Assembly: GCA_024278775.1 (NCBI GenBank)
Contig: JAJRSP010000035.1
Span: forward strand, 1-12,261
Length of the DNA: 12,261 nt
DNA from: Planctomycetota bacterium
GTDB taxonomy: Bacteria; Planctomycetota; Phycisphaerae; UBA1845
Direction: 5' to 3'
Numbering within the stretch: position 1 is the stretch's first letter; each line of letters begins with the position of its first letter. Of this stretch, positions 1 to 6,145 are shown one piece after another. Under the pieces are notes generated by a model. It worked only from the letters and a program-made list of their open reading frames with translations. It was not told where the DNA came from and did not search any database. A program made the position numbers and the translations under genes.

Positions 1-374
1 CCCACGCCGTGCTTTTCGTGGACAAACTACATACGGTGGATCTGGTATTACTCGGGCCCCTCATCGAATACGCAGATATTTTCCCCGAACGAATCAATGT
101 TCATTTCGTGCGGGTCGATTCCTCTGATCGGGTGACCGTCCGCACCTGGGAACGCGGGAGTGGGGCGACGCGGGCGTGCGGCACTGGGGCGTGCGCGGTT
201 TGTGTGGCCGGCGTTCTGACAGAACGAAACGATCGAAAGATCACGACCGTGCTACCGGGGGGCACGCTACAGATCGAGTGGGCCACCGACGATCACGTCT
301 ACATGACGGGACCGGCCGTCGAGGTCTATACGGGCGATTGGCCCGACCGTGGAGCGCATGGTGGACCGTGCTGA
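1..374 (+). CDS. dapF: Diaminopimelate epimerase, C-terminal part (cut at window edge)
   Basis: DapF interconverts LL- and meso-diaminopimelate in the cytoplasm, the step before lysine and the meso-DAP of peptidoglycan. The visible reading frame runs from codon phase position 3 and lacks the N-terminal half; the full protein is usually about 270 residues. Seen here are a PHAV-L-FVD stretch at the left edge (family NPHAV region), a PERINVHFV strand, and the signature WERGSGATRACGTGACA. The catalytic cysteine of its ACGTG motif lies at 177-179. The end MTGPAVEVYTGDW matches the usual C-terminal MTGPA strand. The first catalytic cysteine and the true start lie outside the window. The gene ends 32 bases before the end of the convergent secreted-protein gene. 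Identification is firm from the motif; only completeness is lacking. Confidence 0.93.
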   Translation, partial: HAVLFVDKLHTVDLVLLGPLIEYADIFPERINVHFVRVDSSDRVTVRTWERGSGATRACGTGACAVCVAGVLTERNDRKITTVLPGGTLQIEWATDDHVYMTGPAVEVYTGDWPDRGAHGGPC

Positions 375-406
375 CACCGCAACGGTTTACCAAAGAGTTG
401 TTATTG

Positions 407-1315
407 CTATTGACCGTTCGATCGCGGCAACTCGGTCCGGGTCCATGATTTCCGGATCTGCGCCGTGTGTTCGGCGATGAAGGAAACGCCACTTTGGCTG
501 CCGCGGCCCGTATACGTGACCGTCATGTCAACCGTTTCGCGTAGGATGGGCTTGCGCGTTCCAGCCCGTGCGAACAATCCGACGCGGACCTCCACGGTGG
601 CCTTGGTGAGCTTCATCCCGTCCGGAACGACACCCTCCAATCGGAGTTTCTTGGAGGTAAGCCGCGCCTCAAAAGCTTCGCAGGGGATCCCACCGACATC
701 TGCAGGGCCGACAAAACGCGCCGTCGCACTGATGCTATCCGGATCAACGTCCAGCTCTCGTTCTCCGAGGTAATTCGCAGCAAGAGGGGCTGCGATAACC
801 CACTCGTCCTTGGGTGATCGTGGTGTGGAAGACGCGACAAGCGCTTCGGGGAAAACGCGCCGTTGCTCCAGATGGATCACCTGATACAAGGCGGACAGGG
901 CTTGGTCACTGATCATGCCTTGATCCGGTACGATTTTTGTGAATCCACTTTCGTCGAGATAGGCGATGACCGTTGGTGTGCCTTCCAGCAACGACCGTTT
1001 CTCTTTGCCGTCGTCGACGAGCAGTTTCGTGATTGTGCCGCGCAGTTTCGTCGGACGCGCATCCGCGACGGTCAACACCTCCACATCGTATCCAAACCGG
1101 ATCGTCGAGCGCAGGTTGAGGTCAGGCTGCTTCTCGCCGTCGGCCGACACATGCCGCCGTTTCGTATTCTCACTCGACCCATCGAGATGAAATCGATCTC
1201 CAACCGCAAAGGCGTGAGAAAGTGCTACCGCGTGCGGCCGGTCGGAGGCGGAGGCACTCGCGAGCGGAACCAGCAGTGCGGCAGTGACGGTAACGGTGTG
1301 TCGGCCAAATATCAC
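407..1315 (-). CDS. Secreted protein of unknown function (302 aa)
   Basis: I do not recognise the family. I chose the GTG start at 1315 because GGAGGG lies 8 bases upstream and the protein then begins as an ordinary signal peptide: MIFGRH, a hydrophobic core TVTVTAALLVPLA, and a likely signal peptidase site after ASASA. An ATG at 1369 in the same frame would overlap the candidate -35 box and bury the signal peptide behind 18 extra residues. The mature part (about 280 residues) has few cysteines and alternating strand-like segments such as YDVEVLTVADA, TVEVRVGLFARAG and VDMTVTYTGRG, suggesting a beta-rich extracytoplasmic domain. It looks monocistronic, with its own promoter, and is convergent with dapF. 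Export and a beta fold are inferred; the function is unknown. Confidence 0.8.
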   Translation of the reverse strand: MIFGRHTVTVTAALLVPLASASASDRPHAVALSHAFAVGDRFHLDGSSENTKRRHVSADGEKQPDLNLRSTIRFGYDVEVLTVADARPTKLRGTITKLLVDDGKEKRSLLEGTPTVIAYLDESGFTKIVPDQGMISDQALSALYQVIHLEQRRVFPEALVASSTPRSPKDEWVIAAPLAANYLGERELDVDPDSISATARFVGPADVGGIPCEAFEARLTSKKLRLEGVVPDGMKLTKATVEVRVGLFARAGTRKPILRETVDMTVTYTGRGSQSGVSFIAEHTAQIRKSWTRTELPRSNGQ

Positions 1316-1323
1316 GTATCTAT

Positions 1324-1329
1324 CCCTCC
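1324..1329 (-). promoter_or_regulatory. Ribosome binding site that fixes the GTG start at 1315
   Basis: The minus strand reads GGAGGG here, followed by 8 bases and then GTG. It decides between this start and the upstream ATG at 1369, which has no comparable Shine-Dalgarno sequence. Confidence 0.7.
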
Positions 1330-1340
1330 AATTCCGTGGT

Positions 1341-1369
1341 GGTATCGCGGCGAATTCGGGTGCTGTCAA
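1341..1369 (-). promoter_or_regulatory. Candidate sigma70-type promoter for the secreted-protein gene
   Basis: On the minus strand a perfect TTGACA (1369 to 1364) is followed by 17 bases and then GATACC (1346 to 1341) as a weak -10. Transcription would start near 1334, giving a leader of about 20 bases that contains the GGAGGG site. The -35 box and the spacing are good but the -10 box matches at only three of six positions, so this is a candidate. Confidence 0.45.
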
Positions 1370-1739
1370 GCGGTGGTGCGATCAGTTCGAGCAGGTGGGC
1401 GATATGAGCCCGATAGGCGCCGCTTGTGACCCTACCGGTCAGTGAACGCAGTGTACGTCATCGATGTTCCGTAACCGACGAATTGGGCGTCATTTATGGT
1501 GTTCTGGCGACTCCGGGAGTGCCGCTGTGCGAGCGGGCCCGGATTTCGGGTGGTCGTCTACGCCGAGGTGCATGTGCGTGTGTGCGTCCCCGAGAGGGGT
1601 GATGCGCGCCCGCGCCCTCACCCCACTTACGTCTGTGTGGGCCAACGACGCGAGAATCATCCGTCGGGTCTGTGGAAATCCAATTCCAGATCAATGACCC
1701 TCGCCGTCAACGTAGTACCGCGGTTCATAAGTTTCACGA

Positions 1740-1761
1740 CCGCGGGCTTCAGCCCACACGG
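1740..1761. repeat. Short REP-like inverted repeat
   Basis: GGGC and GCCC (1744-1747 and 1752-1755) pair around a TTCA loop, and CCG and CGG (1740-1742 and 1759-1761) can pair outside them with an unpaired bulge between. Short GGGCTTCAGCCC-type palindromes recur between genes in many GC-rich bacteria. Only one copy is seen in this window, so its repetitive nature cannot be shown here. Confidence 0.35.
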
Positions 1762-1993
1762 TATCGAGAAGTCGTGCGAGGCCCGGTGTTCCAACGCCGC
1801 GCAAGCTGCAAGCACGCGGCTCGGGGAGAGATATCATAGTTGCAATAGTTGTGAAACGTGGTAGTAGCGGTATTTGTCAAGCGGCGGCGGCGAGAAACTG
1901 TGGGAAAGTTCGATCGTCCCTCTGGCCGTCGGCATCGTTCGACCATTAAGACGTCCCTCGTCCGGTGGTGTGGCCGGAGCGGCACGTTGGGCT

Positions 1994-1999
1994 TACAAT
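1994..1999 (+). promoter_or_regulatory. Candidate -10 element upstream of groES-like gene
   Basis: TACAAT differs from TATAAT at one position and sits 139 bases before the chosen ATG at 2138. The hexamer 17 bases upstream (TGGCCG, 1971-1976) is a poor -35 box, so support is weak. No CIRCE-type inverted repeat (TTAGCACTC with GAGTGCTAA), the usual HrcA operator of groES operons, was seen. Confidence 0.25.
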
Positions 2000-2137
2000 G
2001 GCCGGCGTACCCGACACCGGGGATTCGCCTCACGGCTCTTCGCAGTCGTGTAAGCGTTTGATATGGTGCGGGAGGACTCGGCGGTTTGTCAGGCGGTGCC
2101 GCGCGTGCGGACGCCGCCGGGCCAAACGGACGGATTC

Positions 2138-2461
2138 ATGAACGATCGAACCAAAGCCAACCGGACCAAGCTCGACACGGTCGAACCGCTTGGGAAACGT
2201 GTCCTGATCCGCAAGGACGAGGACAAAAAAGTGACCAAGGGTGGCATCGAACTCCCTGATTCCGTTGAGATTCCCACGATCACCGGGCGGATCGTGGCCG
2301 TCTCCGCGCAGATCGATCACGACGACGACTTCCCCATCCGCCAATATGACCGCGTTCTGTTCAACCCGAAGCACGCGATCCCCGTGGAGTTTGACGCGGG
2401 GAACTTCTTGTTTGTCGTCCCGGTCGAAGATGTCGTGGCCGTGTTCCGCAAGGCGGAATAG
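2138..2461 (+). CDS. Divergent GroES-like co-chaperonin (107 aa)
   Basis: GroES caps the GroEL folding chamber in the cytoplasm. The fold is recognisable: LGKRVLIRKDE near the start, KVTKGGIELPDS in the position of the mobile loop, TGRIVAVSAQ, then a short connector, YDRVLFNPKHAIPVEFDAGNFLFV and the C-terminal strand VEDVVAVF. The GroEL-binding tripeptide, usually I-V-L, reads I-E-L here, and no clear roof-hairpin sequence is visible. I chose the ATG at 2138 because the family starts close to the first strand; the frame stays open to an ATG at 2063 with no ribosome binding site. Only a weak GGACGG precedes 2138. No groEL is adjacent. The gene is 48 bases before the BtpA-family gene and may share its transcript. 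It may be a specialised paralogue, not the main co-chaperonin, so no gene symbol is given. Confidence 0.85.
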   Translation: MNDRTKANRTKLDTVEPLGKRVLIRKDEDKKVTKGGIELPDSVEIPTITGRIVAVSAQIDHDDDFPIRQYDRVLFNPKHAIPVEFDAGNFLFVVPVEDVVAVFRKAE

Positions 2462-2497
2462 CCGCCTCGGGATATGGTGCGAGCCCACAATTGCGCT

Positions 2498-2503
2498 GAG
2501 GAG
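2498..2503 (+). promoter_or_regulatory. Ribosome binding site of the BtpA-family gene
   Basis: GAGGAG lies 6 bases before the ATG at 2510. It selects that start over an in-frame ATG at 2474 that has no Shine-Dalgarno sequence and would add 12 residues before the conserved N-terminus. Confidence 0.75.
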
Positions 2504-2509
2504 CCCCAC

Positions 2510-3295
2510 ATGATCGACCTCCCCTCTCCGGCACTAATTGGCGTCATCCATCTGCCGGCGCTGCCGGGGAGTCCCGGGCAGCTACTTCCGATCCAGGAGA
2601 CGCTCGAACGCGCGTTGGCTGATGCCCAGGCGTTGGCGGCGGCCGGATTTGATGCGGCTATCATCGAAAACTTTGGAGATACCCCGTTCCACGCGGCGCA
2701 CGTGCCGTCCGCCACGACGGCGGCCATGGCGATGATCGCGGATCATGTTCAGCGATCGTGCCCGCTTCGGATCGGTGTCAACGTGCTTCGCAATGACGCC
2801 CACGCGGCGTTGGGGATTGCCGCGGCAGTTGGTGCCGCGTTCATTCGCGTCAACGTCCACACCGGGGTGGCCGCCACCGACCAGGGGCTGATCGAAGGAC
2901 GCGCGGCCGACACGCTCCGCTATCGAAAACTGCTCGGTCAGCGTATCGCGATTCTGGCCGATGTGCATGTCAAACACGCGATCGCCCTACATGGGACGGA
3001 CATCGCGCGCGCTGCGAAAGACACGGCCTATCGCGGGATGGCCGACGGGCTGATCGTCACCGGACCGGCCACCGGCGAACCCGTCGACTTAGGCGACCTG
3101 AAAAAGGTTCGCTTGGCCGTACCCGATCGGCGGGTGTACGTCGGCAGCGGTGTCACGGTTGACTCGGTCGCGGCGCTATTGGCGGAATCCAACGGCGTCA
3201 TCGTCGGGTGCGGCCTTAAAGAAGAGGGTGATCCGAGTCAGCCGATCCATGCAACACTCGCGGTGGCGTTCGCGCAAGCGGCCGGTCGGACCTGA
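2510..3295 (+). CDS. BtpA/SgcQ-family TIM-barrel protein (261 aa)
   Basis: The protein shows the family signatures in order: ALIGVIHLPALPGSP at residues 8-22, GFDAAIIENFGDTPF, IGVNVLRNDA, AFIRVNVHTGVAATDQGLIEG, IAILADVHVKHA, GLIVTGPATGEPVDL, VYVGSGVTVDSVAALL and GVIVGCGLKEEG. The spacing of the strands and the phosphate-site-like glycines fit a TIM barrel, and the length of about 260 is normal. In cyanobacteria BtpA is needed for stable photosystem I; in non-phototrophs such as the host suspected here the role is not established. The Shine-Dalgarno GAGGAG supports the start. The stop is 6 bases from the next ATG, so it is co-transcribed with the LD-carboxypeptidase gene. Family assignment is firm; substrate and reaction are unknown. 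I leave the symbol blank because the photosystem role is unlikely to apply. Confidence 0.9.
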   Translation: MIDLPSPALIGVIHLPALPGSPGQLLPIQETLERALADAQALAAAGFDAAIIENFGDTPFHAAHVPSATTAAMAMIADHVQRSCPLRIGVNVLRNDAHAALGIAAAVGAAFIRVNVHTGVAATDQGLIEGRAADTLRYRKLLGQRIAILADVHVKHAIALHGTDIARAAKDTAYRGMADGLIVTGPATGEPVDLGDLKKVRLAVPDRRVYVGSGVTVDSVAALLAESNGVIVGCGLKEEGDPSQPIHATLAVAFAQAAGRT

Positions 3296-3301
3296 TCGGC
3301 C

Positions 3302-4357
3302 ATGCCCTCACGAATCCATATCATCGCCCCGGCGGGACCATGCACGAAATTTATCGCCACCTTGGGCGTCAGCTCTGCCGAGGAACTCCTCGATGTGATT
3401 CAGAAGGCGTGCGGAGAATCGTTCACCGTCACCGGTGATACCGATTTGTTCACCGCCAAGGAGGACGAGCTTGCGGGCGGACGCACCGATGATGCGGCGC
3501 GGGCCAAGGACATCGAAACCGCCCTGGCTGATGACGACGTGGCTGCCTTGGTCACGCTTCGCGGCGGTGCGTGGTTCACGCGGATCCTGCCGCGCATCGA
3601 CTTCTCCGTGCTCGATCGGCGACGACGCCCCGTGGCGGTGTGGGGCTTTAGCGAGCTGACCACGCTGGTCAATATCGTCGCCGCGCACGCGCGGGGCCTC
3701 GGCGTCTATGACATGGGTCCGGCGTTTCTCGCCTACGGGCTGCGACGCCATGCCGAACAACATCGCGGGGCGAGCCTCCCGGACGGTGTCAGCCCGAAAG
3801 AATGGGCGGCGCAGATGTTGCGGCCCCAGTTCACGGCGTTTTTTGAAAGGGTCGTGGCGGCGCTGAGCGGATCGTCATCGGGAATCGTCATCGACGCCAC
3901 ACTCGTACGCGGCCGCATAGACGAATGCCCCACGCAAGCCGTGTTCGTTGGCGGCAACCTGACGGTGTTGTCGACGCTGATCGGGTCGAGGTATGACGCC
4001 TGCATCGCGCCGACGGACCGCTGGCTGATGATCGAAGACTTTAACGACAAGCCGGAGCGTATGGATCGCTTTCTCTCGCACCTCACGCTGGCCGGTTATT
4101 TTGAACGGTGCGCCGGTGTGCTGCTTGGCGATTTCCATTTTCAGGATCGCGATCTCATCCCCGCCGTGCTGGCGATGTTGGACTTTCACCTGCCTGGGGT
4201 GCGGCGTGTGCCCGTGCTGACCACACGCACCGTGGGGCACGCCTGGCCGATGACACCCCTGCCGCTGCACGTGAGCGCGACGCTTTCGTTTGACGACACC
4301 GGTGGGTGTCGGATTGCGTTTCCGCCGGACGCGCATACGCTGTGCCCCCAGCGATGA
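3302..4357 (+). CDS. Peptidase S66 LD-carboxypeptidase (LdcA-like, 351 aa)
   Basis: Family S66 serine peptidases remove the terminal D-alanine from muramoyl tetrapeptides during peptidoglycan recycling (some members act on microcin C-type compounds instead). Visible elements: the N-terminal strand IHIIAPAGP; LVTLRGGAWFTRILPRIDF (residues 83-101), matching the family RGGYG-LLP-D motif; GFSELTTL with the presumed nucleophile Ser117; FVGGNLTVLSTLIGS (215-229); IEDFNDKPERMDR with Glu245; AGVLLGDF; and TVGHAWPMTPLPL with His313. Thus the Ser-Glu-His triad is complete by position. Family members usually have GYSD where this one has GFSE. No signal peptide is seen, so it should be cytoplasmic. It starts 6 bases after the BtpA-family stop and its TGA overlaps the next ATG, indicating translational coupling. 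Family call is firm; exact substrate inferred. Confidence 0.9.
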   Translation: MPSRIHIIAPAGPCTKFIATLGVSSAEELLDVIQKACGESFTVTGDTDLFTAKEDELAGGRTDDAARAKDIETALADDDVAALVTLRGGAWFTRILPRIDFSVLDRRRRPVAVWGFSELTTLVNIVAAHARGLGVYDMGPAFLAYGLRRHAEQHRGASLPDGVSPKEWAAQMLRPQFTAFFERVVAALSGSSSGIVIDATLVRGRIDECPTQAVFVGGNLTVLSTLIGSRYDACIAPTDRWLMIEDFNDKPERMDRFLSHLTLAGYFERCAGVLLGDFHFQDRDLIPAVLAMLDFHLPGVRRVPVLTTRTVGHAWPMTPLPLHVSATLSFDDTGGCRIAFPPDAHTLCPQR

Positions 4358-6012
4358 CCACGACAGACCCGTCCCCAACCGCGCCGCCGCCACGACTCGA
4401 TCGGTTTCTTGCGCCGGTCCTGATTGTCGTCGCAGCCGCCATCGCCTATGCCGGTAGCTTTTCGGGTGTTTTCCTGTTCGATGATTACGGGCGCATCGTC
4501 GAGAACGAACACATTCGCCACCTCTGGCCGCCCGGACCCTACCTGAGCACGCGACGACCGCTCGTCGAGTTTTCGTTCGCGCTCAACTATGCGTTCGGTC
4601 AGCTCAGACCGTGGGGGTACCACCTTGTCAATTTGGTGATCCACATCGGTGCCGCCCTGTTGCTCTTTGGTATCATCCGCAGGACCATGTGGCTCAAGGG
4701 CGACCCCTCTCGCACGCGCTCGGCCACATGGCTGGCCTGCGTCTCAGCGATGCTCTGGGTGACCCATCCACTCACCACGCAGAGCGTGACCTACCTCATC
4801 CAGCGTGGCGAGTCGCTCATGGGGTTGCTCTATCTCGGCTGCGTATACACGTGGCTTCGCGGCGCACGATCCGACCGACCGTGGCGATGGTACACGCTGA
4901 CGATCATGGCTTGTGCGGCCGGCATGGCCGCGAAGGCCGTTATGGTGACAGCCCCCGTGGTCTTACTCGCTTTTGACCGGATGTTCCTCGCGCGGTCTTG
5001 GAAAAAACTGTTCCGCCAACGTGCGGCGTGGTATGCCGCGCTCGTGCTGACGTGGAGCGTGCTCGCGATGTGCGGCGTGGCGCAGGCGGTACTCCAATCC
5101 GGGGCTAAACCGGGGGCCAACGTCGGCTTCGCCTACCACGGCATCAGCCCGATCGAGTATGCCATGACGCAGCCGGGTGTCATACTACATTATCTCCGCC
5201 TCTGCGTCTGGCCCGATACACTCTGCCTGGACTACCAGTGGCCCGTCGCGACATCCGCAGGTCAGATCGCCGGACCGGCGTTGATTGTCCTTGCGTTGCT
5301 CGTCGCTACGGTCGGTGCTATCGCCTCTCGCCATTGGCTCGGATTTGCCGGACTGTGGTTTTTTCTAATCCTGGCTCCGACATCAAGCATCGTTCCGATC
5401 AAGGATGTCATCTTTGAACACCGCATGTACCTGCCGCTGGCGGCCGTCACCACAGTGGTCGTGTTCGTCGCGTATGCGCTTCTGCAACACCTGGGCCGAT
5501 TTTTTTCTCTTCGCGGTGGTGCGCGCTGTGCTCTGGCGATCCTGCTTTCGATCACGGCGGTCATCCCGCTCGGGCTGCGTACGATCGCCCGCAACCGCGA
5601 CTATCAATCCCCCGTCGCCATGTGGCGGAGCGTGGTCGAGGCGCGCCCCCAAAGTGACCGGGCGCACTTCGGCTTGGGTGTGGCGTTGTACCGGGAGGGC
5701 CGACTGGACGCCGCGCTGGCGAGTCTTCACCGCGCGATTGATCTCACGCCGCGCTATGCCGACGCGCACTTCAACCTCGCCGTGGTCTATACGGCCAGGG
5801 GAGACCTGGAGTCGGCGTTGGCCTCGTACCGCCGGGCCGTAGCGCTAGCCCCGGGGCGTGAAAGCTATCCGAAGGCGTTGGTGGATCTGTTGGTCTATCT
5901 GAAGCGTGTGGCGGCGGCGAAAACGGTTTTGCATGAAACCCTCAAGCACAACCCGAAATCCAACTGGGCGCGGCAACGACTGAACGAACTGGAGTCTTCC
6001 CCCATCCGGTAG
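4354..6012 (+). CDS. TMTC-like membrane protein with C-terminal TPRs (552 aa), probable GT-C glycosyltransferase
   Basis: The layout matches the bacterial relatives of eukaryotic TMTC O-mannosyltransferases. The first membrane segment is PVLIVVAAAIAYAG (21-34), followed by FLFDDYGRIVENEHI with the acidic pair Asp43-Asp44 expected of GT-C enzymes. Then come RPLVEFSFALNYAFG, the WGYHLVNLVIHIGAALLL segment, HPLTTQSVTYLIQRGESL (138-155), AAKAVMVTAPVVLLAFD (192-208), and FFLILAPTSSIVPIKD with EHRMYLPLA (355-363). Roughly ten hydrophobic segments reach residue 410. Residues about 436-537 form three TPR-like helix pairs (for example AHFGLGVALYREGRLDAALASL). The ATG at 4354 overlaps the preceding TGA as ATGA and is preferred to a GTG at 4306, which would overlap the S66 gene by 52 bases. 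It would sit in the cytoplasmic membrane and move a sugar from a lipid carrier to an acceptor; donor and acceptor cannot be read from the sequence. Confidence 0.85.
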   Translation: MTTTDPSPTAPPPRLDRFLAPVLIVVAAAIAYAGSFSGVFLFDDYGRIVENEHIRHLWPPGPYLSTRRPLVEFSFALNYAFGQLRPWGYHLVNLVIHIGAALLLFGIIRRTMWLKGDPSRTRSATWLACVSAMLWVTHPLTTQSVTYLIQRGESLMGLLYLGCVYTWLRGARSDRPWRWYTLTIMACAAGMAAKAVMVTAPVVLLAFDRMFLARSWKKLFRQRAAWYAALVLTWSVLAMCGVAQAVLQSGAKPGANVGFAYHGISPIEYAMTQPGVILHYLRLCVWPDTLCLDYQWPVATSAGQIAGPALIVLALLVATVGAIASRHWLGFAGLWFFLILAPTSSIVPIKDVIFEHRMYLPLAAVTTVVVFVAYALLQHLGRFFSLRGGARCALAILLSITAVIPLGLRTIARNRDYQSPVAMWRSVVEARPQSDRAHFGLGVALYREGRLDAALASLHRAIDLTPRYADAHFNLAVVYTARGDLESALASYRRAVALAPGRESYPKALVDLLVYLKRVAAAKTVLHETLKHNPKSNWARQRLNELESSPIR

Positions 6013-6070
6013 GGGTCTGCTCACACCGGATGAGCGCTCGGGTTCCGATGACACGTCTCTGCCGATTCCT

Positions 6071-6111
6071 GAAAAGAAAGAGGGCGCTACGATCCGATGA
6101 TCGCAGCGCCC
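6071..6111 (-). terminator. Rho-independent terminator of the giant secreted-protein gene
   Basis: GGGCGCT (6082-6088) pairs with AGCGCCC (6105-6111), and CGATC (6090-6094) with GATCG (6099-6103), separated by one A/C mismatch, around a CGAT loop. On the minus strand the hairpin is followed by TCTTTCTTTTC, a T-rich tail as expected for an intrinsic terminator 35 bases after the stop codon. On the plus strand no T-run follows, so for the TMTC-like gene it could only act as a stabilising 3' hairpin or a weaker stop. Confidence 0.8.
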
Positions 6112-6145
6112 CCGATACTACCCCTACTTCAACGACTCGGCCGAA

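Larger units (their letters stand above)
1370..2062. other. Gene-poor intergenic stretch
   Basis: I find no convincing gene in this stretch. Open frames on both strands have no family resemblance, are rich in R, C, H and S in the way of chance frames, and lack ribosome binding sites. Structures that stand out are a short inverted repeat at 1740-1761, two ATAGTTG copies nine bases apart at 1836-1842 and 1845-1851, and a GT-rich run near 1568-1590. The right part probably holds the promoter of the downstream plus-strand gene run. Confidence 0.5.

Noticed and set aside
381..417. AACGGT and ACCGTT inverted repeat between dapF and the convergent gene as a terminator
   Set aside because: The stem is only 6 bp with a loop of 25 bases and no T-run on either side.
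1496..2033. Open frames of 122 codons (plus, 1496-1864) and 94 codons (minus, 1749-2033)
   Set aside because: No Shine-Dalgarno site, no family resemblance, and compositions typical of chance frames in GC-rich DNA.
1990..2137. HrcA/CIRCE operator expected upstream of a groES gene
   Set aside because: Neither half of the CIRCE inverted repeat was found.
4306..4356. GTG at 4306 as start of the TMTC-like gene
   Set aside because: It would overlap the S66 gene by 52 bases, whereas the ATG at 4354 gives a typical ATGA overlap and a normal N-terminus before the first membrane segment.
3308..4644. Several antisense frames of 90-172 codons opposite the S66 and TMTC-like genes
   Set aside because: The plus strand here carries complete, motif-verified genes; the antisense frames have no independent support.
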